Assembly (NCBI GenBank): GCA_900315745.1
Contig: ONAG01000013.1
Span: 32,944-96,943 of the forward strand
Direction of reading: 5' to 3'
Length of the DNA stretch: 64,000 nt
DNA from: an uncultured Prevotellaceae bacterium
GTDB taxonomy: Bacteria > Bacteroidota > Bacteroidia > Bacteroidales > Bacteroidaceae
The notes under the pieces are model-generated. The model had not been told where the DNA came from, searched no databases, and saw only the letters and a program-made list of their open reading frames with translations. The number at the start of each line of letters is the position of its first letter. Within the stretch, counting starts at the first letter, position 1. Positions 45,407-53,874 of the stretch are shown piece by piece. Position numbers and translations under genes: made by a program.

Positions 45407-45619
45407 ATCATTTTAATTGTAAGGTGTGTATATTATTCTGATTTTTATTGCTTTTTTATCTGATAATTGGCTTTTTGAGTGCTCTAAAAGGTTATTAGTG
45501 CTTTTAGTCATAGTTTGCAAAAAGGCATGACAATCTTGATTTTTATTTTAAACCGCTTTCCTTTTGACCGTTGGTCTTGACTGAAGGTTCATAATCCATC
45601 GCCTTTGTTCATAAGAAAA

Positions 45620-45657
45620 CCTCTCTGTCATAATGGGTGCAACCATTTGCAGAGAGG
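45620..45657 (-). terminator. Terminator of the ECF sigma operon
   Basis: CCTCTCTG (45620-45627) pairs with CAGAGAGG (45650-45657); the minus strand continues into TTTTC. Confidence 0.65.
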
Positions 45658-45686
45658 CGTGAGAGAGTGAGTGCAAGTCTCGTTTA

Positions 45687-46094
45687 TTATTGTTGATAGT
45701 CTTGCTTTTGTAGTTCTTTGGAATCTTGCTTCAGTAGTTTCAGTTCTACGATGAATGAAGCTAACAACCCAAGACCTATGCCGAATGCTATTACCAACCA
45801 GAAGTAGATGCAATTGCTTTCGATGTTCATGAGGTAGTCAGCAAGGGCACCAACTCCCAAGCCTATGAGTATGCACGCATAGCGCAGGGATGTGTATTTG
45901 TTTGGTTTCTCCTCTTGATTCTCTATTAGTACCTTGGCTGTATCAACGTCGGTATGGTTCTCGATGATCAAGCGCCGTAATTCGGTGTCATTCTGCTTCT
46001 TTCGTATGTATGCCTGGAAGCTGAAGGTGATGGCAACGATGGGGATTAGCAATGACAAGACGACTGCTGATAATGGTATTAATTCATCTAACAT
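45687..46094 (-). CDS. DUF6249-like membrane protein
   Basis: 135 residues with three hydrophobic segments (about 6-28, 72-90, 97-116) separated by a charged helix (IRKKQNDTELRRLIIENHTDVD). This is the pattern of small DUF6249 proteins that follow an ECF sigma factor and a DUF5056-type protein in Bacteroidales. Function unknown; possibly part of the membrane sensing unit. Confidence 0.68.
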   Translation of the reverse strand: MLDELIPLSAVVLSLLIPIVAITFSFQAYIRKKQNDTELRRLIIENHTDVDTAKVLIENQEEKPNKYTSLRYACILIGLGVGALADYLMNIESNCIYFWLVIAFGIGLGLLASFIVELKLLKQDSKELQKQDYQQ

Positions 46095-46221
46095 GGTTGT
46101 ATTGTTTAATTGATGATTTTATGTTTTTATTCTCTCTATGGTAGGGCGCAAGCCCACCTTTACAACTTTAGACCGGTCTTTTGTTGTTGTTCACAATCAA
46201 GACCGCCTTGGTTGAATATTA

Positions 46222-46584
46222 TTACACATCGCTGGGTGAAAAATGCTCGATGGCTCTCCAAGTGACGTACAGCATTGCGGCTACAGGGAGTAGCAGGATA
46301 GCATAGATGGTTGGATGGCAGTTGAGTATGGATAATTGTGGGGCATCATACTGGCTGAATGTTAGCCATAGCAGCCAACCAAAAAGCAATAACAGCAGAG
46401 GCAAACCGAATGCGAAAGCTACAATCTTTGCCCATTGCAGAAGAATGCGACGGTGAGCGGTGCGTCGAAGCTGCTTCATCACAGAGACGTTGATTTCGTC
46501 GATTGTCTGCTGACGATGAAACGACTGGCGTATAAGGTCGTCGAGTTGTTCATCATTAAGGTTTTTATTGATGTTTGATTCCAT
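46222..46584 (-). CDS. DUF5056-like membrane protein, candidate anti-sigma factor
   Basis: 120 residues: a soluble N-terminus (NDEQLDDLIRQSFHRQQTIDEINVSVMKQL) and two membrane helices (about 50-73 and 88-107). Placed directly after the ECF sigma gene (33-base gap), which suggests an anti-sigma function, but no zinc-binding anti-sigma motif (HxxxCxxC) is present. Inference from context. Confidence 0.6.
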   Translation of the reverse strand: MESNINKNLNDEQLDDLIRQSFHRQQTIDEINVSVMKQLRRTAHRRILLQWAKIVAFAFGLPLLLLLFGWLLWLTFSQYDAPQLSILNCHPTIYAILLLPVAAMLYVTWRAIEHFSPSDV

Positions 46585-46617
46585 ATCGTTTTCTTTTATT
46601 TATCTACTGCATGGTTC

Positions 46618-47139
46618 TTATATATGTTCTGAAGTCAACATCTTTCGCAGCTTGTCACGGATGCGATGAAGACGGACAAGAACATTTGATTGCGAGAGTC
46701 CTGTGATTCGAGATATCTCATCGGTCTTGACTTGCTGGTAGTAGTGTAATTGGATGATCTGTCGGTCTTGCTCGGGCAGGGTGGCTATGGCTTTCTCCAT
46801 GCGCTGCAGGCGGTCTTCATGTTCTGCATCGTAGTCGTTGGCAGAAGATGGGGATTGGGCATTGCCTTTCCTGTTCCTGCGCTCACGCTCCAATTCGTTG
46901 AGTGCCAAATGCATGGCAATGGTGGTGAGCCACGGACCGAGAGAGTCGTTGCGCCAATATGACAGCCGTTCGTAAGCACGGATGAAGGTCTGTTGCGTCA
47001 CCTCTTTGGCGAGTTCTTCTCTCTTCACAATGGCTATCGTCTTCGAGAAAACGATTCCCGAATAGCGTTTAACAATCTCGGCAAAACAATGCTGGTCGTT
47101 ATAGTTTATTACGTTGTTGGCAAGTTCCCTGTCTGTCAT
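46618..47139 (-). CDS. ECF-type RNA polymerase sigma factor
   Basis: 173 residues, region 2 (about 20-88: VKRYSGIVFSKTIAIV, VTQQTFIRAYERLSYWRND, WLTTIAMHLALNELERERR) and region 4 (about 115-168: ATLPEQDRQIIQLHYYQQVKTDEISRITGLSQSNVLVRLHRIRDKLR). First gene of a three-gene operon with two small membrane proteins. No consensus TAnnTTTG promoter was found upstream, so it may be autoregulated through a different element. Confidence 0.92.
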   Translation of the reverse strand: MTDRELANNVINYNDQHCFAEIVKRYSGIVFSKTIAIVKREELAKEVTQQTFIRAYERLSYWRNDSLGPWLTTIAMHLALNELERERRNRKGNAQSPSSANDYDAEHEDRLQRMEKAIATLPEQDRQIIQLHYYQQVKTDEISRITGLSQSNVLVRLHRIRDKLRKMLTSEHI

Positions 47140-47249
47140 AACTACTTATATGACCGGATACGAAAGGAATTATTACACAAAAAACTAAAAAAGAAGGCTT
47201 TTGGTTTCTTGTTTATGCCTTTTTGTGGTTGACAATCTTTTATGTGGAG

Positions 47250-49640
47250 TTAAAACTCAAACAGGACCCGGAAGTTTAATTGTCTGCCTGTCAGATAATT
47301 GGGGACGGCATATTGCTGGTTGGTGACGTCGGTTATCCAATAATAAGAATTCACGTTGTTTATGCCGAAGAGATTTAGACAATCTGCTCCTATCCAGATG
47401 TTGCGCAGTGGATTGAGCTTCTTGTTCTCGTGTTTGTCGTTGTCTAATGCACGGAAACTCATTCCTATGTCGGCGCGCTTGTATGCTGGTGCGCGGAAAT
47501 TGGAATTTTCAAGAGCGCTGTGCGGGGCTGCAAAGGGGAGACCGTCTGCATAGGCTAATTTCAGTGACATCTTCCATCTGGTGGTACTTGGAAAATAATC
47601 GGTGAAGAAGAGGTTGAGGGCGTACCGCTGGTCGGTGGGCAAGGGCACGCTTTTGCCATTCAATTTCATTTTCGTGTTCATCACAGAAAAACTCACCCAT
47701 GAATCGGTGCCAGGTACAAATTCGCCGTATAGCTTCAGGTCGAGTCCCATGGCATGACCACTTGCCTCATTCTGACCGTAATAAACTACTTTTACATTGC
47801 TTACACTATATGGTACAAGGTTGGATAATGCCTTGTAATAACCTTCTGCACTAAATCGGTAGTTGCGCTCATTCATCTTGAAACGATAGTCGTATGCGGC
47901 AATGAAGTGGATGGAGCGCTGGCTCTTTATCTTCTTGTTTAGTGTGGCGTATGTTATGCCGTCGGTGGTAGTGGTGTCGCGCAGTTCCTTGAAGAATGGT
48001 GCCTGGTAATATAGTCCTGCGGCAAAACGTAGGGTGACATTGTTGTTGAAAGCCGGTACGATGCCAAGGGATATTCGTGGGCTGACAAGACTCTCATGGT
48101 TGAAGTTCCAATGGGAAAATCTTACACCATAATTTAATGTGTAGAATGTTGTCTCGTCTGCATTCGAAAATCTGTAGGTGTCTTGCACGTATGATTCCAG
48201 ACGGTTTGCGTCGAGAGTGTTGCGGGCGTCCATGGAGTATATCATGTAAAGATCTCGGCCTGTATGGGGCATGGTATATCCTGCCGAGTCGCGCATCTCA
48301 TACTCTCGGCTATGTTCTTCCACATGTTCTATCTTGTAGGTGATGCCAGCCTGATAGTCGTGCTTGCCAACTTTATGTTTAAGAGCCAATTTGAATGTTT
48401 CTACATTGGCTTTAAGATAGTTGCGGGTATGGTCCATGTATGTGCCTACACCAAGATTTTCGCTTGTCTCGGTTTGTGTCAGCCAATACTGTCCTTGAAT
48501 GTCGTAGCGTTCTTGTTCCTTGGTGTAAAAGGCGGAAGTGATGAACGACAGCGAGGTCTTGTCTGTGAAATGTCGTGTTATGTTAAACATTCCGAAATAT
48601 GTACGGAACAAGTCTTTTTCCTTGCCGTCAAAATATACTTTGAAGTTCTTCACGTTCTCCATCGTGCCGAAATTGGTTTCCCTGTCTTCTGGAGTGAAGT
48701 TGTAATGATTTTCGGATATGTTGCCTATGATGTCAACCGTCCATCGCTTATTGGGGAAATAACTGAAATAGGTCTGGTAGTCAAGGAAATTCGGATTATA
48801 TTCGCCCTTGGTTTCAAGCGTTCCCAAGAGATACCTGTTTGTCTTGTATCGTAAGCCGTTGCTCCATGACATCTTCTTGGTGCTGAATCCTAAAAATGCA
48901 CTGCCGCCAAGGAGGCTGGCTGCCAGACTCGCCTCGAACTTCTTTGGACGTTTGTAGGTTATGTCAAGGGCTGACGCCATCTTGTCGCCATATTTTGCCT
49001 CATAACCGCCAGTGGAGAAACTTATCTTCTCCACCATGTCGGGATTGATGATGGACAGACCTTCCTGCTGACCGCTGCGAACAAGGAATGGACGGTAAAC
49101 TTCTATGTTGTTTATGTAAACGCTGTTCTCGTCAAAACTGCCTCCACGGACATTGTATTGTGATGATAATTCGCTGTGCGTCGATACTCCTGCTTGTGAC
49201 TGTATCAATTCTTCTACGGCATTGCCGGTGGCTGACGGCATGGTCTTCATGTCTTTGGTGTCGAGCTCCTCGCTTTGACCTATTTGCCTGCGTCTTTGGG
49301 TTATCACCACCTCGTCTAATTCGTTGTCGCTGGTGAGATGCACCGTGAGTGTCATTTGTCCCTTGGGCTTGCGAAGTACATGCGTCTTGGCTTGGTAACC
49401 CACCATGGAGAATCTTACAGCTACACTGTCGGCTGTTGACAGCTGAATGCTGTATTCGCCTCTAAGATTGGTGAATGTGACGTTGCCTTGGCTGACAACG
49501 GCTACTGTGGCAAATTCAAGAGGATTGTCGCCCTCATCGCACACCTTGCCGTGCAGGGTGAATGTTTGGGCGTGGATGCTTCCATAACTGATAATCATCA
49601 GAAGCATTATCGCGATTCGTTTCAAATGGACGCTTTTCAT
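47250..49640 (-). CDS. TonB-dependent outer-membrane receptor with carboxypeptidase-regulatory-like domain
   Basis: 796 residues: signal peptide (MKSVHLKRIAIMLLMIISYGSIHAQ), a beta-sandwich domain (about 26-110, LHGKVCDEGDNPLEFATVAVVSQG), plug (about 115-230, NVRGGSFDENSVYINNIEVYRPF) and a 22-strand barrel ending LNFRVLFEF. It lacks a partner SusD lipoprotein and is not of SusC length (about 1,000 residues), so a metal-chelate or small-ligand transporter is more likely than a glycan importer. Ligand unknown. Confidence 0.9.
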   Translation of the reverse strand: MKSVHLKRIAIMLLMIISYGSIHAQTFTLHGKVCDEGDNPLEFATVAVVSQGNVTFTNLRGEYSIQLSTADSVAVRFSMVGYQAKTHVLRKPKGQMTLTVHLTSDNELDEVVITQRRRQIGQSEELDTKDMKTMPSATGNAVEELIQSQAGVSTHSELSSQYNVRGGSFDENSVYINNIEVYRPFLVRSGQQEGLSIINPDMVEKISFSTGGYEAKYGDKMASALDITYKRPKKFEASLAASLLGGSAFLGFSTKKMSWSNGLRYKTNRYLLGTLETKGEYNPNFLDYQTYFSYFPNKRWTVDIIGNISENHYNFTPEDRETNFGTMENVKNFKVYFDGKEKDLFRTYFGMFNITRHFTDKTSLSFITSAFYTKEQERYDIQGQYWLTQTETSENLGVGTYMDHTRNYLKANVETFKLALKHKVGKHDYQAGITYKIEHVEEHSREYEMRDSAGYTMPHTGRDLYMIYSMDARNTLDANRLESYVQDTYRFSNADETTFYTLNYGVRFSHWNFNHESLVSPRISLGIVPAFNNNVTLRFAAGLYYQAPFFKELRDTTTTDGITYATLNKKIKSQRSIHFIAAYDYRFKMNERNYRFSAEGYYKALSNLVPYSVSNVKVVYYGQNEASGHAMGLDLKLYGEFVPGTDSWVSFSVMNTKMKLNGKSVPLPTDQRYALNLFFTDYFPSTTRWKMSLKLAYADGLPFAAPHSALENSNFRAPAYKRADIGMSFRALDNDKHENKKLNPLRNIWIGADCLNLFGINNVNSYYWITDVTNQQYAVPNYLTGRQLNFRVLFEF

Positions 49641-49757
49641 TATGTCGAGCCGAGATTGGCATTTATTAAATTATAACGTCATTTTGCACCTTTTATTGTT
49701 TTTGGGGTGAAAAGGCATAAAACCTCTTGTTTTCTTTATTGTTCAGTTGATTTGAAT

Positions 49758-49765
49758 TATCTTTG
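49758..49765 (+). promoter_or_regulatory. -7 box of the nitroreductase gene
   Basis: TATCTTTG 20 bases before ATG 49785; it rules out the longer frame opening at 49707. Confidence 0.6.
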
Positions 49766-49784
49766 CCGAACAATTTTTGTTATT

Positions 49785-50315
49785 ATGGATTTTTATGATT
49801 TGATAGCGAATAGAAGAAGTTGTCGCACTTTTGAAAAAATGGAGTTGGAAGGCGACCAAGTGCAGATTATCCTTCGTGCTGCCCTGATGTCTCCTACGTC
49901 ACGCAACCAGCGTTCATGGAGGTTCGTGGTGGTGGAGGATAAGGCTGATTTGGAAAAACTTGCCGACATCAAGGAAAAGGGGGCGGAATTTGTAAAGGAC
50001 GCTGCCCTTGCTGTGGTGGTGACGGGATGCCCTAACGACAATGACTGTTGGGTGGAGGATGGCTGTCTGGCTGCTTTCTCGATGCAATTGCAAGCAGAGG
50101 ACTTGGGACTTGCTTCTTGTTGGGTGCAGGTTCGTGGACGAAGATTGAGCGATGGCACACTCTCTGCTGATGTGGTGAGGGGCATCCTTGATATTCCTGA
50201 GAGTCAGGATGTGCTGTGTGTTATTGCCTTTGGGAGGAGGCAATCAAGAAAACCGCCTCACGAGGAAGATGATTTGAAGTGGGAAAATGTGTGTCTTGGC
50301 AAATTTAACACTTGA
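49785..50315 (+). CDS. Nitroreductase family flavoprotein
   Basis: 176 residues from MDFYDLIANRRSCRTFEK. FMN-dependent nitroreductase fold: RRSCRTF phosphate-binding start, ALMSPTSRNQRSWRFVVVED, AFSMQLQAEDLGLASCWVQVRG and the C-terminal VIAFGRRQSRKPPH. Physiological substrate unknown. Convergent with the lactate permease gene. Confidence 0.92.
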   Translation: MDFYDLIANRRSCRTFEKMELEGDQVQIILRAALMSPTSRNQRSWRFVVVEDKADLEKLADIKEKGAEFVKDAALAVVVTGCPNDNDCWVEDGCLAAFSMQLQAEDLGLASCWVQVRGRRLSDGTLSADVVRGILDIPESQDVLCVIAFGRRQSRKPPHEEDDLKWENVCLGKFNT

Positions 50316-50363
50316 GAGGTCGGTCATTCAGCCCCTTTCATGATAGTGGTTGGCATATAAACG

Positions 50364-50417
50364 CTGCGGACAAATCCGATAAACTATAAATGAAGTTTTT
50401 TTCGGATTTGTCCGCAG
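50364..50417. repeat. 16-base perfect inverted repeat between convergent genes
   Basis: CTGCGGACAAATCCGA (50364-50379) and TCGGATTTGTCCGCAG (50402-50417) with a 22-base A/T-rich spacer, directly followed by the 10-base palindrome GTTAGCTAAC (50420-50429). It can act as a bidirectional transcription terminator, though the T run lies in the loop rather than after the stem. Confidence 0.7.
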
Positions 50418-50454
50418 TTGTTAGCTAACGGTTATATGGTGTTTTTATTGCTGT

Positions 50455-52059
50455 TTACAAAGTCAATCCCAAGTAAACCATCAAACCGTTCATCAAAATC
50501 CAGAATATTGCAAACGGCATGGTCTTGCGCATGATGTCACCATCCTGACCTTCCATGTCGCAAGCGGCGGTTGCAATGGCAATACTCTGTGGCGAGAGCA
50601 GCTTTCCACCTTCTGAACCAGCGCAGTTGGCTGCGGCAAGCCAGTTGGTTTCATTACCTGAAACACCAAAGAATGTGGAATTGTGTACCAAGCCCAAGTC
50701 GCTGGCGGCAGTGGCTTGCAACTTGCCAAAGAGGATGTTCGCATTTGTCGCACTGCCTGTTACGAATGTGCCAATGGAACCAATGAGTGGTGCAAAGAAT
50801 GGGAAGAATGTGCCTGTTAGTGCAACAAGCCCCTTGGCTATGTCGTTGGTCATGCCAGTGTTGTTCATCAGCATTGCCATGGCTACAAGGCAGCATATTG
50901 TGATGGCTGTCTTCTGGAGATTGATGGTGGTTTTGCAAAGAAGCTTCATCAAGCTGCCAAAGCTCATGCCTTGAATCAAACCACCTATGGTGGCACCAAG
51001 GAAAATCATCAGACCGGCATTGGAGAGCCATCCAAATTTGAATGTGTTGCCAATTACAGGAAGGTCGAACTTGGTTACCAAGGTCTCGTTGAGCAGTTGG
51101 TTGATGGGAGGAACTATCTTGCTTGAGATAAGGATGAAGAATATGATTAGTCCATACACACTCCATGCCTTTAATGTCTTTGAAGTGCCAAACTTCTTCT
51201 TCTCAACTCCTTTCACTTCGTCGGATGGATCCTCGTCGTGGATAAACAATTTGTTGTATATCAACATGGCTACGATGGCTGCGACACTACCTAAGATGGC
51301 GGGTGTTTCCGGACCAATGAAGTGGGCGCAGCAGAATTGCACTATGATGGAGAAGGTGCCAACAAACAAGGCAAGTGATATGTTCTTCACAATCTTCGTG
51401 CGGTCGGTCATCATCAAAATGAGGAATGGTGTGATGAAGAACATCAACGACAGCTGAACGATTATAAACGTGGCTACCTCGCAGAGCATCTCTGGTGATG
51501 CCACACCTTCAGCTGCCACTTGGTTGGCAAGTGTGGTGGCTGGAAGACCTACGGCGCCAAAGCCTACGGCTACAGTGTTGGCGATAAGACAGATTACAGC
51601 CGAGAACATCGGCTTGAATCCCAAGCCAATGAGAATGGCTGCAGGGATGGCGACTGCCGTGCCAAAACCTGCCATTCCCTCGAGCACTCCACCAAGACCC
51701 CATGTCAAGAGAAGAACCAGAAGACCTTTGTCGGATGTCATCTGGATAAACTGCGTCTTGATGGTCTCTATTTCTTTTGTCTCACAAAGGATGTTGTAAC
51801 TGTAGATTGCACAGATAATGATCAGGATGATGGGGAAGCAGGCTTTCAGCAAACCTTCTATTACCGACCACAGCGTGATGCCATAAATTGAGGTCTCTGC
51901 AAACTTTTCTGGTATGATGCCCATGGCAGGAGCAGCAAACAAAGCCAATACTATGGTTACTATAAGTGTTACTATGGCACTCTTGTAGCCAGATACTTTG
52001 AAGCCCATCATCAATACAATGAGTAGGACAATTGGAATAACGGAAATTAAAGCTGACAT
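50455..52059 (-). CDS. lctP: L-lactate permease (LctP family)
   Basis: 534 residues with about 12-14 membrane helices and the family block GGVLEGMAGFGTAVAIPAAILIGLGF and GSATNANILFGKLQ near the C-terminus. It imports lactate with protons. LutABC lies 4 kb away on the other strand, so lactate uptake and oxidation are encoded in the same neighbourhood but not in one operon. Confidence 0.93.
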   Translation of the reverse strand: MSALISVIPIVLLIVLMMGFKVSGYKSAIVTLIVTIVLALFAAPAMGIIPEKFAETSIYGITLWSVIEGLLKACFPIILIIICAIYSYNILCETKEIETIKTQFIQMTSDKGLLVLLLTWGLGGVLEGMAGFGTAVAIPAAILIGLGFKPMFSAVICLIANTVAVGFGAVGLPATTLANQVAAEGVASPEMLCEVATFIIVQLSLMFFITPFLILMMTDRTKIVKNISLALFVGTFSIIVQFCCAHFIGPETPAILGSVAAIVAMLIYNKLFIHDEDPSDEVKGVEKKKFGTSKTLKAWSVYGLIIFFILISSKIVPPINQLLNETLVTKFDLPVIGNTFKFGWLSNAGLMIFLGATIGGLIQGMSFGSLMKLLCKTTINLQKTAITICCLVAMAMLMNNTGMTNDIAKGLVALTGTFFPFFAPLIGSIGTFVTGSATNANILFGKLQATAASDLGLVHNSTFFGVSGNETNWLAAANCAGSEGGKLLSPQSIAIATAACDMEGQDGDIMRKTMPFAIFWILMNGLMVYLGLTL

Positions 52060-52093
52060 AAATTTAAGGTTAGATTGTTTATTGATTTTGCGT

Positions 52094-52101
52094 CAAAATT
52101 A
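52094..52101 (-). promoter_or_regulatory. -7 box of lctP
   Basis: Minus-strand TAATTTTG at 52101-52094, 35 bases before the ATG. Confidence 0.5.
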
Positions 52102-52231
52102 AGAAAAATAAACGAGATGGCAATCTTTTGACCTCTTTTTTTTCTAAAATCACGCTATAAATAGATGATTATGGACAAAAAACTACCATCTTGCAATATT
52201 TTATTACTTTATTGATGCTGTTCTCGCATAC

Positions 52232-52579
52232 TCATTCTCTTTTCCCTGTCAGGTAATCTTCGTAGCTTTGACGCTTTACATCCTCTTCTATTTCACTAAT
52301 TGAACGATGAGGATTGGAGAGTGATTTCACATATACGCAAATGGCGAAAACCGCTACAGTTATTATAAGGCAAACCAACCAGCGGAGCAGTTCGTTGCTT
52401 ATCGGGATGCTTTGGATGCAAATGATTCCTGTTGCTACTGGGATGCCAAACAAGAGCCAGTCTGCGCCACTGCTCATGGTATAGGTGCTTACGGCATCAC
52501 GATATTCCTTGTTTTCATTCAGCAAGCGTTGCTTGTTGACTGACCACCATTCTTCAAATCCTTTGTCTTCTGTTTTCAT
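52232..52579 (-). CDS. Small membrane protein downstream of hemW
   Basis: 115 residues: a charged N-terminus (FEEWWSVNKQRLLNENKEYRDAV), two membrane helices (about 40-60 and 66-85) and an acidic C-terminal tail. I do not recognise a named family, though proteins of this shape follow hemW in related genomes as far as I recall. It begins 6 bases after the hemW stop, so it is co-transcribed. Confidence 0.7.
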   Translation of the reverse strand: MKTEDKGFEEWWSVNKQRLLNENKEYRDAVSTYTMSSGADWLLFGIPVATGIICIQSIPISNELLRWLVCLIITVAVFAICVYVKSLSNPHRSISEIEEDVKRQSYEDYLTGKRE

Positions 52580-52585
52580 GTCTTT

Positions 52586-53704
52586 TCATATTTTTATTAG
52601 GTCGCTCATCACATTGTCGCTAACCATTATGCCGTCGAGTGTCAGATGCAGCATGCCTGATTCCATGGCAAGCATGCCGCTGTCTATATGTCGCTGTGCA
52701 TTCTGCAGCAAGTAGTTCTTGGCTTCTATGCCATGTTCTCTTTCTAAGGTTTCCAGGTTTATGCCGTCGTGAGTGCGAAGAGCGGTTGTTATCAAGTCGT
52801 TATAGCGGTCTGTAGCACTTAGAGTTTCCTCTTCATAAGCTGTCTCTCCTTTTTCTATCGATTCCATGTATTTGTCGATGTCGGCAATGTTGTTTTTGCG
52901 AGAGAGAATGTCGTAGGAACAGGCTGCTGCTCCAATGCCAATATAGGGTGTGCCATTCCAGTAGCTGCTGTTGTGGCGTGATTCATATCCTTCCAATGCA
53001 AAATTGCTAATCTCATAATGTCTGTAACCAGATGATTCCAAATGGTTGACTAATGTTTTATACATTATAATATATCGTTCTTCATCTATTTCGCTTATTT
53101 GTCCCTTTTTTAGCATGTCATACAATGGGGTGCCTTCTTCGTACATCAAACTATATGCTGATATGTGCTCCACATTCAGAGAAAGTGCTGATTCTATATC
53201 GGATTCCCATTCTGAAATGGTTTCATCTGGAAAGCCAAACATCAGGTCGATGCTTATGTTTTGGATGCCTGCTTCACGCAAGATATCCACTGCTTGCATC
53301 GCCTGAGATGAAGCGTGCCGGCGATGAAGGAAATGAAGACGCTTGTCTGAAAATGTCTGCACTCCCATGCTCACCCTGTTGATGGGAAGCGACGACAGCA
53401 CCTTGGCATACTCTTTTGTTATGTCATCGGGATTGCACTCCATTGTCACCTCGACGTTGGTAGGCAATGGAGGGTAGCTCATTGATATGCCAGTGAATAG
53501 TTGATTAAGTTGCGATGGTGTTAGTTGTGATGGCGTGCCGCCACCAATATAAATCGTGGAAAGAGTGGGGTGGGGGCGAAGTGACATTTCATGACAAAGT
53601 GCATCCACATAACGTTGTCTTTTGTTCAACAACGTCGTGGAATAAAAGCCGCAATATATGCATCTGCTCTCACAAAATGGAATATGTATATATAAGCCCG
53701 ACAT
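52586..53704 (-). CDS. hemW: Radical SAM heme chaperone HemW
   Basis: 372 residues with the radical SAM cluster motif C11-ESR-C15-IY-C18-GF in GLYIHIPFCESRCIYCGFYST. The fourth cysteine of true HemN (CxC after the cluster) is absent, as in HemW. Other marks: IYIGGGTPSQL, VTMECNPDDI, VSMGVQTFSDKRLHFLHRRH, AYSLMYEEGTPLY. HemW binds heme and delivers it to respiratory enzymes; it is often misnamed coproporphyrinogen oxidase. The ATG sits only nine bases after the TACCTTTG box, implying a leaderless message. Confidence 0.93.
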   Translation of the reverse strand: MSGLYIHIPFCESRCIYCGFYSTTLLNKRQRYVDALCHEMSLRPHPTLSTIYIGGGTPSQLTPSQLNQLFTGISMSYPPLPTNVEVTMECNPDDITKEYAKVLSSLPINRVSMGVQTFSDKRLHFLHRRHASSQAMQAVDILREAGIQNISIDLMFGFPDETISEWESDIESALSLNVEHISAYSLMYEEGTPLYDMLKKGQISEIDEERYIIMYKTLVNHLESSGYRHYEISNFALEGYESRHNSSYWNGTPYIGIGAAACSYDILSRKNNIADIDKYMESIEKGETAYEEETLSATDRYNDLITTALRTHDGINLETLEREHGIEAKNYLLQNAQRHIDSGMLAMESGMLHLTLDGIMVSDNVMSDLIKI

Positions 53705-53712
53705 ACCTGTGA

Positions 53713-53720
53713 CAAAGGTA
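53713..53720 (-). promoter_or_regulatory. -7 box abutting the hemW start
   Basis: Minus-strand TACCTTTG at 53720-53713; the hemW ATG begins at 53704, eight bases beyond it. Confidence 0.55.
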
Positions 53721-53874
53721 GTGTAATTTTCTGATTATATGGGATAAAATCATAAAATGTATTTAAAGAAATGTGTTTTTTTATGATTTATTTTGTGGTT
53801 TGTTATAAAATGAGTACCTTAGTCGCTCAATTTGAAATATGACAAATTTCACTTTAAATCTATAATTAAAATTT

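Larger units (their letters stand above)
45360..45686. other. 327-base intergenic region
   Basis: No convincing ORF. It contains the mce promoter (45399-45406) and the terminator hairpin of the ECF sigma operon (45620-45657); the middle is A/T-rich with nothing recognised. Confidence 0.6.

Noticed and set aside
48264-48854. 196-residue plus-strand ORF
   Set aside because: Antisense to the TonB receptor; composition typical of a shadow frame.
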